The translations under genes were made by a program, and so were the position numbers. This document shows positions 1 to 7,037 of a DNA stretch of 64,000 bases, piece after piece (the stretch's first letter is position 1; each line of letters starts with the position of its first letter). A model generated the notes under the pieces. That model saw nothing but the letters and a program-made list of their open reading frames with translations, was not told where the DNA came from and made no database searches. Source of the stretch: Tidjanibacter sp. (GTDB taxonomy: Bacteria > Bacteroidota > Bacteroidia > Bacteroidales > Rikenellaceae); the NCBI GenBank assembly GCA_017631375.1, contig JAGBTK010000009.1:18522-82521 (forward strand). Direction: 5' to 3'.

Positions 1-764
1 CTATCGCTGTCAATCCCGACAACACACCCTTCCGCACTGCAGAGGGTAAGCTGCTCTTCCGCCCCGCAGGTCACGGCGCACTGCTCGCTAACCTGAATGC
101 GCTGGACGCAGATGTGATTTTTGTGAAGAATATCGACAATGTGACTACCGACTCGCGCAAGGCCGACACGGTAACCTATAAGAAGGTGCTGGCTGGTGAG
201 TTGCTCCGCTTGCAGGACAAGGCTTTCGAGCTGTTGCGCGCCTTTGAGCGTGGCGAGGATAAGGAGGCTGAGGCTGCCGACTTCCTGCGCAACGAGTTGT
301 GCTGCGCTCTGCCCGAGGGTGCGTCGCGCGAGTTGATTATCAGCTCTCTCGACCGTCCTATGCGTGTGTGCGGTATGGTGAAGAACGAGGGCGAGCCTGG
401 TGGTGGTCCCTTCTGGGTGCGCGATGACGAGGGTCGTGAGCAGTTGCAGATTGCCGAGTCGAGCCAGATTGCTGCCGAGGATATGCACCTGATGAAGAGC
501 GCGACTCACTTCAACCCCGTGGATCTGGTATGCGCAGTGAGCCGATATGATGGTAGCAAGTATGACCTGATGAATTATACCGACCCCAAGACAGGCTTTA
601 TCTCCTCCAAGTCGGCAGACGGCCGCGAGCTGCGCGCACAGGAGTTGCCCGGTCTGTGGAACGGCGCGATGGCTAATTGGAACACCCTGTTTGTGGAGGT
701 GCCGATTACCACATTTTCGCCCGTGAAGGTAGTGCAGGATTTGCTTAGACCTGAGCATCAGTAA
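1..764 (+). CDS. DUF4301 family protein, 3' part
   Basis: The reading frame is open from position 3 to the stop at 762-764, so the N-terminus lies outside the window and the first in-frame ATG at 114 is internal. The visible part carries conserved-looking stretches such as FRPAGHGALL, IIFVKNID-like text (DVIFVKNIDN) and GMVKNEGEPGGGPFW. These match my memory of DUF4301, a Bacteroidetes family distantly related to nucleotidyl/sugar-phosphate transferases. Its biochemical role is not established. It is followed 10 nt later by a HAD phosphatase on the same strand, so the two are probably co-transcribed. Confidence 0.75.
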   Translation, partial: IAVNPDNTPFRTAEGKLLFRPAGHGALLANLNALDADVIFVKNIDNVTTDSRKADTVTYKKVLAGELLRLQDKAFELLRAFERGEDKEAEAADFLRNELCCALPEGASRELIISSLDRPMRVCGMVKNEGEPGGGPFWVRDDEGREQLQIAESSQIAAEDMHLMKSATHFNPVDLVCAVSRYDGSKYDLMNYTDPKTGFISSKSADGRELRAQELPGLWNGAMANWNTLFVEVPITTFSPVKVVQDLLRPEHQ

Positions 765-774
765 AAAAGAAAAA

Positions 775-1647
775 ATGAACAAAAATCTGAAAAAAGGGTA
801 TCGCTCCCCGATGGGCGATGAGGAGTTGCTCAGATGGGTTGGGCAGTTGGAGCATATTGCTCTTGATATGGATGGTACTATCTATATGGGGTCCGATCTG
901 TTCGACTGCACCCTGCCTTTCCTTGCACTCTTGCGCGAGAAGGGCATTGGCTACTCCTTCCTCACCAATAACCCCACCAAGAGTGCCGAGGACTATATTG
1001 CCCGCCTGGCCTCGATGGGTGTTGAGTGTGCCCCGAACCAGATATATACTACCGCTATGGGTGCTATCGACTATCTCCGTACCTCACGCCCCGAGCTGCG
1101 TAGGCTCTTTATTCTCGGCACCGAGAGTATGACACGCGAGTTTGTGGCTGCTGGGTTTGAGCCTACGGCAGATAGTGCGGAGGATGAGCCGGATGCTGTT
1201 TTGGTGGCGTTTGACACCACCCTCACCTACGACCGCCTGTGTCGTGCGGCGTGGTGGATAGCGCAGGGCAAGCCCTATATTGCCACTAACCCCGATCGTG
1301 TATGCCCCACCAATCTGCCTACCGTGTTGGTTGATTGCGGCTCTCTGTGTGCCGCCCTTGCCACCGCTACGGGCAGAGAGCCCGATATCACTATCGGCAA
1401 GCCCAATCCCGACATTCTGCGTGGTGTGGCAGCCCGCTATGGTGTGGCTGTGGAGCGCGTGGCTATGGTGGGCGACAGACTCTATACCGATGTGCAGACG
1501 GCACACAACGCAGGGGCTATGGGTGTCCTCACCCTCTCGGGCGAAACAACCCTTGCCGATGCCGACAGGGCAGAGCAACAACCTCATCTGACAATTAACT
1601 CTCTGGCCGATCTGGGAGAACTGATAAAGAGGGCTAAGAGCTGTTAG
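775..1647 (+). CDS. HAD-IIA family sugar-phosphatase (NagD-like)
   Basis: A 290-residue cytoplasmic HAD-superfamily phosphatase of the NagD / p-nitrophenylphosphatase subfamily. Motif I is DMDGT at residues 31-35, with D31 the expected nucleophile and D33 the acid/base. Motif II is FLTNN near 62-66, motif III is the lysine in GKP (208-210), and motif IV is GDRLYTDV (233-240), which binds Mg. The C2-type cap lies between motifs II and III. Such enzymes dephosphorylate sugar phosphates or nucleotides; the substrate cannot be read here. It follows the DUF4301 gene by 10 nt and ends in a strong hairpin. A start at M13 (MGDEELL) is also possible. Confidence 0.85.
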   Translation: MNKNLKKGYRSPMGDEELLRWVGQLEHIALDMDGTIYMGSDLFDCTLPFLALLREKGIGYSFLTNNPTKSAEDYIARLASMGVECAPNQIYTTAMGAIDYLRTSRPELRRLFILGTESMTREFVAAGFEPTADSAEDEPDAVLVAFDTTLTYDRLCRAAWWIAQGKPYIATNPDRVCPTNLPTVLVDCGSLCAALATATGREPDITIGKPNPDILRGVAARYGVAVERVAMVGDRLYTDVQTAHNAGAMGVLTLSGETTLADADRAEQQPHLTINSLADLGELIKRAKSC

Positions 1648-1653
1648 ATAACA

Positions 1654-1691
1654 AACCGCCAAAGTGTGAGTCACTTTGGCGGTTCTCTTTT
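1654..1691 (+). terminator. Rho-independent terminator after the HAD gene
   Basis: A 13-bp perfect stem (aaccgccaaagtg / cactttggcggtt, 1654-1684) with a short loop, followed by a T-rich stretch. It sits 7 nt after the HAD stop and between convergent genes. Confidence 0.85.
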
Positions 1692-1731
1692 GTTGAGGGT
1701 TTAGGAGTGTGCTCCTGCGGGAGAGGGACGA

Positions 1732-2652
1732 TCAGTATTGTGTGGTGTGCGCTCCCTCGATCACTTCGGTCGGCTGTGGGTCGGTGGAGATGGTGTGGTT
1801 GTTTCTCTGCCTGTAGAGGGCGGGTGTCACGCCATACTCCTTTTTGAAGAGCTTGATGAAGTGCGAGGTGTTGGGTATGTTGCAGTCGTTGCCGATCTCC
1901 GATACCGACTTGCCGGTGGAGATGAGGAGCAGACGGGCTTGCAACAGGCGTTGGCGCGTGAGCCAACGGTGGGGCGGCATATCGAAGTGGCGGCGAAACT
2001 CTTTTTTGAAGGAGGTGAGGCTGCGGTGACAGAGCGAGGAGAGCTCCTCGATGGAGATATTCTCGAAGATATGTTTATGGATCGTTTGCTCGAAACTCTC
2101 GGCTGAGGAGTCGGTGCTCTCCAACACTCTGCTGCGCATCGGAGAGTCGGCATTGCTCAGTATGAGGTAGATGAGTTCGACAAATTTGATGGTGTGCGCC
2201 GTGTGGTCGTGCATAAATTGCTCCTCGCGCATATAGTGCGATATGGTGCCGAAGAAGTTGCGTATGGTCGGCCACGCAACACTACTGATGCACGAAGGCT
2301 CATCGGTGGTGGCGTGGCGATGTGAAGCGTCAATGCGATAGTTATATGTGAGGTTGAGGGTCATAAGTACCGAGGCAAGTTCCTCGGGCGAATAGAAGAA
2401 AGAGATCTGCTCGAAAGGCTTGTCGCCATCGGGTATGTCTTCAAAATAGTGGTTGCCGATTCCGAGGTAGAAGAGGTCGCCTGCCACGAGTTCCTTGCGC
2501 GAGTCGCCATAGTAGATGTGCTTGCGACCACTGCGGATAAAACCTATCGAGTGTCGTGCTACATTGTGGGCCTGGATGCCGCCTCGGAATGGTTGCAGAT
2601 ATTTCACAACGATTGGCGTATTGTGTGCTACCTCTTGGTTCTCATTTTTCAT
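1732..2652 (-). CDS. AraC family transcriptional regulator
   Basis: A 306-residue regulator with an N-terminal cupin-like sensing half (about residues 15-110, with GDLFYLGIGNHYFED) and a C-terminal AraC double helix-turn-helix (about 195-290, ending SHFIKLFKKEYGVTPALYR). I start it at the ATG at 2650-2652 (MKNENQEV) rather than the upstream frame extension to 2733, because a TAnnTTTG promoter box lies at 2699-2706 and would fall inside the longer version. Ligand and targets are unknown. The gene is monocistronic and convergent with the HAD gene. Confidence 0.85.
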   Translation of the reverse strand: MKNENQEVAHNTPIVVKYLQPFRGGIQAHNVARHSIGFIRSGRKHIYYGDSRKELVAGDLFYLGIGNHYFEDIPDGDKPFEQISFFYSPEELASVLMTLNLTYNYRIDASHRHATTDEPSCISSVAWPTIRNFFGTISHYMREEQFMHDHTAHTIKFVELIYLILSNADSPMRSRVLESTDSSAESFEQTIHKHIFENISIEELSSLCHRSLTSFKKEFRRHFDMPPHRWLTRQRLLQARLLLISTGKSVSEIGNDCNIPNTSHFIKLFKKEYGVTPALYRQRNNHTISTDPQPTEVIEGAHTTQY

Positions 2653-2698
2653 TATTGTTTTTGCGGTATTTTGTGCCTCTCTCGCACTCTTTCGCAGA

Positions 2699-2706
2699 CA
2701 AAAGTA
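2699..2706 (-). promoter_or_regulatory. -7 box TACTTTTG for the AraC gene
   Basis: Matches the Bacteroidetes -7 consensus TAnnTTTG on the minus strand. The inferred start of transcription is about 2692, giving a 5' UTR near 40 nt. A TTTG is present further upstream but at 24-nt spacing, longer than usual. Confidence 0.5.
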
Positions 2707-3003
2707 GCCTAACCACAAGGGTTTTCCAACCAAAGAGTCTATCGGTTATCAGCGAAGTATCCATCTCTTATCAACACAACCGCAACTCCCTCAGCCCCAA
2801 CTGCTTAAAAATGTTCAAAAGGTTGATTAGGGCTTATTTGGCTTACGGGTAAAGCCCTGATTGACATACGATTAGCTCATTAGGCATATTGTTTGATACC
2901 TTTTGTAGCAGAACATTTCCCCGAAAGTGCCACATAAAGGCTTAAATGCAATATTGAATGTTCGACCATTCTCTCTTTTTCGCCCACCGACCCTATAAAT
3001 AAC

Positions 3004-3034
3004 AGCCGAGAGCAGTTCAACACCACTCTCGGCT
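3004..3034. repeat. Stem-loop in the 620-bp gap before tRNA-Leu
   Basis: A 9-bp perfect stem (agccgagag / ctctcggct) with a 13-nt loop. No long T tract follows on either strand. The rest of 2707-3229 holds no gene I can support; a 72-codon minus-strand frame at 3041-3259 runs into the tRNA terminator and looks fortuitous. Confidence 0.5.
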
Positions 3035-3229
3035 CATAATCTATCTCCGTTTCTTGTACTTATTAAAATACCCATCCAATTCTATATTGGAGATGGGGCT
3101 TGAAATTGAGGCTCCAATCGTGGAGAGAGTGGCAGGAAAATTCATCTGTCTCTCTCGCCAACACACCTCCGCTATGCAATTGCCGACAAGTCTGCCGAGC
3201 CGCCACAGATGAGCGAGTCCTATTATCCG

Positions 3230-3269
3230 CAAAAGAAAAGCCGAGATTTGAAATATCAATCTCGGCTTT
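3230..3269 (-). terminator. Terminator of tRNA-Leu
   Basis: A 12-bp perfect stem (3237-3248 with 3258-3269) 4 nt after the tRNA 3' end. On the minus strand it is followed by a run read as TTCTTTT. Confidence 0.8.
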
Positions 3270-3272
3270 GCG

Positions 3273-3354
3273 TGCGGATAATAGGACTCGAACCTACACG
3301 TCTTTCAACACCAGATCCTAAGTCTGGCGCGGCTACCAATTACGCCATATCCGC
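3273..3354 (-). tRNA. tRNA-Leu (anticodon UAG)
   Basis: An 82-nt cloverleaf. The acceptor stem GCGGATA/TATCCGC is fully paired with discriminator A. The anticodon arm CCAGA-CTTAGGA-TCTGG gives anticodon TAG. An extended variable arm typical of class II tRNAs is followed by a T arm with TTCGAGT. CCA is not encoded. Confidence 0.95.
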
Positions 3355-3423
3355 ATCCCTTTTGTATGCCCATCTGGGCGGGAACTATGTGGGTGGATTG
3401 CGGGGTTAACCGTAATCCACCCG

Positions 3424-3455
3424 CAAAAGTATTCTTTTTTTCCTATATCACCAAA
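3424..3455 (-). promoter_or_regulatory. Promoter of tRNA-Leu (TTTG-N20-TACTTTTG)
   Basis: On the minus strand TTTG (3455-3452) is separated by 20 nt from TACTTTTG (3431-3424), a full match to the Bacteroidetes sigma-70 consensus. The transcript would begin near 3417, and its leader contains a GGGTGGATT hairpin (about 3391-3422) to be removed during tRNA maturation. Confidence 0.7.
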
Positions 3456-3482
3456 TCGGTGAGGGAATTGCGCCAAATATCC

Positions 3483-4487
3483 TTATTTCTTCAATTCGAA
3501 GAGGTGCTCGGCGATCTGCACTGCGTTGAGGGCTGCGCCCTTGCGGATCTGGTCGGCTACGCACCAGAAGGTGAGGCCGTTGGGGTTGGCGATATCCTCG
3601 CGGATGCGGCCCACAAACACCTCGTCGCGTGTTGCTGTGTGGAGGGGCATAGGGTACTCCTTCGCAGCGGGATTGTCGATGACCACCAGGCCGGGGTAGT
3701 TGGCGAATGCCTCCTTAGCCTCAGCGGGCGAGATGGGGCGTTCGGTCTCCACCCAGATGCTCTCCGAGTGGGCTCTCAGCACGGGTACGCGTACGCACAT
3801 TGCGCTCACAGCGATATCCGAGTGCATAATCTTCTGGGTCTCGAAGTGCATCTTGAGCTCCTCCTTGGTGTAGTCGTTGTCGCAGAAGACATCGATGTGG
3901 GGGATGATGTTATACGCCAGCTGGTGAGCAAACTTATTTACCGTTGCGGGCTTGCCTGCGCCAATTTCGGCATACTGCTCCACGAGCTCGTCCATAGCGG
4001 CTGCACCTGCACCACTCGCTGCCTGATAGGTGGCAACATGTACGCGACGGATGTGCGACAACTGCTCGATAGCGGCAAGTGCCACCACCATCTGAATTGT
4101 CGAGCAGTTGGGGTTGGCAATCACTCTGCGGGGTGCGTTGAAGGCGTCGTCGCCATTGACCTCGGGCACCACCAGAGGCACATCCTCGTCCATACGGAAT
4201 GCGCTACTGTTGTCAATCATTATCGCGCCGTGCTTGGTGATGGTCTTCTCGAACTCCTTCGAGGTGCCGCCACCTGCCGAGGTAAATGCCACGTCAATAC
4301 CCTTAAAGTCGTCGTTGTGCTGCAACAACTTAACCTTAATCTTCTTGCCACGGAACTCGTACTCGCGACCTGCACTACGCTCCGAGCCGAAGAGCACCAA
4401 CTCATCAATAGGGAAGTTGCGCTCAGCAAGCACCCTCATAAACTCCTGTCCAACGGCGCCACTTGCGCCAACAATAGCCACGTTCAT
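3483..4487 (-). CDS. asd: Aspartate-semialdehyde dehydrogenase
   Basis: A 334-residue cytoplasmic enzyme that reduces L-aspartyl-4-phosphate to aspartate 4-semialdehyde with NADPH. This is the branch point to lysine/diaminopimelate, threonine and methionine. The NADP-binding loop GASGAVG is at residues 7-13, the catalytic cysteine is C128 in NPNCST, and the general base is H240 in RVPVLRAHS. Length is normal for the family. It stands alone on the minus strand, 105 nt downstream of the PBP gene, so it may share that transcript. No TAnnTTTG box was seen directly in front of it. Confidence 0.95.
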   Translation of the reverse strand: MNVAIVGASGAVGQEFMRVLAERNFPIDELVLFGSERSAGREYEFRGKKIKVKLLQHNDDFKGIDVAFTSAGGGTSKEFEKTITKHGAIMIDNSSAFRMDEDVPLVVPEVNGDDAFNAPRRVIANPNCSTIQMVVALAAIEQLSHIRRVHVATYQAASGAGAAAMDELVEQYAEIGAGKPATVNKFAHQLAYNIIPHIDVFCDNDYTKEELKMHFETQKIMHSDIAVSAMCVRVPVLRAHSESIWVETERPISPAEAKEAFANYPGLVVIDNPAAKEYPMPLHTATRDEVFVGRIREDIANPNGLTFWCVADQIRKGAALNAVQIAEHLFELKK

Positions 4488-4592
4488 ATGAAATACCTTT
4501 TATATTAATTCCTAATTTCCAACTAAATAAGTTACCAAAATACTATTCAAAACCAATTTTGAATTTTGAATTTCAATTAACGGTCAAAGCCG

Positions 4593-6944
4593 TTAATTGA
4601 AGAACTCGTCGTCGAGTTCCTCGTCGGGGATAACCTCGTCGGGGCAGTTGTACTCGATAGCACCTATCGGGTGGTAGAACTTATCCTCCTTCGAGATACC
4701 CAGTGCGGGGTTCTCATATACCTTCTCCATAAAATCGCCAAAGATGGGGAGTGCCACCACTGAGCCCTCGCCTGCCGATTTGAGGTGTACGCTCTGGTCC
4801 TCGCCACCGACCCACACACCGCCAACGAGTTTGGGGGTGATGCCCATAAACCAAGCGTCGCGGTTCTCGTTACTTGTACCTGTCTTACCGCCCGCCTCTA
4901 CGCCTGCGAAGCCGTGTTCGCGGATCAGACGGCCTGCCGTACCGCTGGTCACCACATTGCGGAGCATTCCGGTCATCGTGTAGGCTGTCTGCTCGCTGAT
5001 AGCCACCGAGGTAGTGGTGTTGAACGAGGCGAGGAGGTTGCCCTGACGGTCCTCGATGCGGGTGACGAAGATAGGCTCGGTAAAAATACCCTTGTTCACA
5101 AAGGTAGCGTATGCGCCAACCATCTCAAAGAGAGATACATCGGGGGTGCCGAGGCAGAGTGCATTTACGGGGTCGATCCAACTGTGGATGCCCATATTGT
5201 GTATAAAATCGGCCACCGCCTCAGGGCGTTTTGCCTGCTTCATAATCCACGCCGAGTAGTTGTTACGGCTACGCGCCAAGCCCCATTTCAAGGGGTGGAG
5301 CACACCGTCATATACCACTTCGCCCGCCTCCTTGGGTGTCCAGGGCTCGCCCGTGTAGGTCTCGATGGTGGTGGGGAGGTTGGGAACCATAGTACAGGGG
5401 TTGAAGCCGAGGTGGTCAATCGCAAAGGTGTAGATGAAGGGCTTGATTGTCGAGCCCACCTGACGCTTACCCTGCTTCACCATATCGTACTTGAAGTAGC
5501 GGAAGTCGGGGCCACCAACGTATGCCTTCACATGGCCATTGCTCGGGTCGAGTGCCATAAACGAGGCACGCATAATGCGCTTGTGGTGGAGTATCGAGTC
5601 GCGGGGCGAGATGAGGGTGTCAACTTCACCCTTGTAGGTGAAGATGCGGGTCTTGACAGGGGTGCGGAACTCCTTATCTATCTCCTCCTCGCTCAGTCCC
5701 TCCGCTTTGAGTGCGCGGTAGCGGTCGGTGTAGATCATAGCGCGACGGATGATCTGCTCGATATCCTCATTGCTCATATCCTGGAAGAGTACGCGAGTCG
5801 ATTTGTACTGTGCCTCCATACGGGGCTGAATCACCGTCTCGAGCTGTTGCTGCACAGCCTCCTCGGCATAGGTCTGCATACGCGAGTCGATGGTGGTGTA
5901 GATCTTCAGGCCATCGCTATAGATGTTGTAGGGTGAGCCGTCGGCCTTGGTATTCTTCTGACACCAGCCGTAGAGGGGGTTGCTCTCCCAGCGTGCGAGT
6001 TCCTGCTCATAGTCCCACTCGTTGAGGTATTGGTTGCGTGTGGGCTTCTTGGCGTTCATCACCGTGCGCAACATCTCGCGGAAGTAGGTTGCCGAGCCGG
6101 CATCGTGCGACGAGGGGTTGTAGGTGAGTTCGATAGGTGTCGCCTTGAGCGAGTCGAGTTGCTCACGCGAGAGGTAGCCCTGCTGATGCATACGCGTCAT
6201 AACGGTATTGCGCCTCTCCATAGCTCGCTCGGGGTTACGCACGGGGCTGTAACGGGTCGGGGCATTGACAACACCCACCAGCATAGCCGCCTCGGGGACT
6301 GTGAGGTCGGCAGGGGTCTTGTCGAAGAAGGTCGAAGAGGCAGCCTTGATACCGTAGGCGTTGCTACCGTAAAAGACAACATTGAAATACATTGCCAGAA
6401 TCTCCTCCTTGGTGTAGTTGTACTCAAGTTTCACCGCTGTGATCCACTCCTTGAACTTGGTGACTACCAGGCGGCTGGCGCGTGCCACCTTAGAGTTGTA
6501 GGTGGTGGTGTCGCGCGGGAAGAGGTTCTTTGCCAACTGCTGGGTGATGGTACTACCACCGCCCTGATCACTGCGACCCATAGCGAGTGTCTTGACCGCC
6601 ACACGGGCAAGCGAGATAAAGTCGATACCCGAGTGGGAGTAGAATCGTGCATCCTCGGTCGATACCAGAGCCGCAACAAGTGCGGGCGAAAGATCCTCAT
6701 AGTCGACATAGGAGCGATTCTGAATATAGAACGAGCCAATCACCTTGCCGTCTGCCGAGTATATTTCGGTGGCGAGGTTGCTCTCGGGATTTTCGAGTTC
6801 GACAAACGAAGGCAAGCGACCAAAAGTGCCTGCTGCTGTGAGGATTATGATAGTGATAACGGCTGCAGTGGGGACGAGCAGAAGTGTCCAGAACCATCTC
6901 ACGAATCTGCGCTGTTTGGCGATATTGTTGTTATTGTTTTTCAT
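4593..6944 (-). CDS. Penicillin-binding protein 1A (class A, bifunctional)
   Basis: A 783-residue peptidoglycan synthase anchored in the inner membrane. It has a cytoplasmic head rich in Asn/Arg and a transmembrane helix at about 18-40. A GT51 glycosyltransferase domain carries catalytic E97 in STEDARFYSHSG and GGGSTITQQLAKNLF. The transpeptidase domain has S498-TIK, SRN at 559-561 and KTGT at 687-690. It polymerises and cross-links lipid II-derived glycan. The frame extends to a TTG at 6968, but a TATCTTTG promoter box occupies 6966-6973, so I use the ATG at 6944. The acidic C-terminal tail (PDEELDDEFFN) is unremarkable. Confidence 0.93.
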   Translation of the reverse strand: MKNNNNNIAKQRRFVRWFWTLLLVPTAAVITIIILTAAGTFGRLPSFVELENPESNLATEIYSADGKVIGSFYIQNRSYVDYEDLSPALVAALVSTEDARFYSHSGIDFISLARVAVKTLAMGRSDQGGGSTITQQLAKNLFPRDTTTYNSKVARASRLVVTKFKEWITAVKLEYNYTKEEILAMYFNVVFYGSNAYGIKAASSTFFDKTPADLTVPEAAMLVGVVNAPTRYSPVRNPERAMERRNTVMTRMHQQGYLSREQLDSLKATPIELTYNPSSHDAGSATYFREMLRTVMNAKKPTRNQYLNEWDYEQELARWESNPLYGWCQKNTKADGSPYNIYSDGLKIYTTIDSRMQTYAEEAVQQQLETVIQPRMEAQYKSTRVLFQDMSNEDIEQIIRRAMIYTDRYRALKAEGLSEEEIDKEFRTPVKTRIFTYKGEVDTLISPRDSILHHKRIMRASFMALDPSNGHVKAYVGGPDFRYFKYDMVKQGKRQVGSTIKPFIYTFAIDHLGFNPCTMVPNLPTTIETYTGEPWTPKEAGEVVYDGVLHPLKWGLARSRNNYSAWIMKQAKRPEAVADFIHNMGIHSWIDPVNALCLGTPDVSLFEMVGAYATFVNKGIFTEPIFVTRIEDRQGNLLASFNTTTSVAISEQTAYTMTGMLRNVVTSGTAGRLIREHGFAGVEAGGKTGTSNENRDAWFMGITPKLVGGVWVGGEDQSVHLKSAGEGSVVALPIFGDFMEKVYENPALGISKEDKFYHPIGAIEYNCPDEVIPDEELDDEFFN

Positions 6945-6965
6945 CTTTTGTGCTGAATATCTGTG

Positions 6966-6999
6966 CAAAGATATTTTTTTTCTGCCAATCTAACGCAAA
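6966..6999 (-). promoter_or_regulatory. Promoter of the PBP1A gene
   Basis: Minus-strand TATCTTTG (6973-6966) with an upstream TTTG (6999-6996) at 22-nt spacing. The inferred transcription start is about 6959, leaving a UTR near 15 nt before the ATG at 6944. This decides the start codon. Confidence 0.6.
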
Positions 7000-7037
7000 A
7001 TCGCACCCAAAAATTGCATTTCAACCTACGGTTGACA

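Noticed and set aside
3041-3259. A 72-codon minus-strand frame between AraC and tRNA-Leu
   Set aside because: It overlaps the tRNA terminator, has no promoter of its own and no recognisable composition.
6945-6968. TTG start giving the PBP an eight-residue longer N-terminus
   Set aside because: The codon lies in a TATCTTTG promoter box; the ATG at 6944 follows at a sensible distance.
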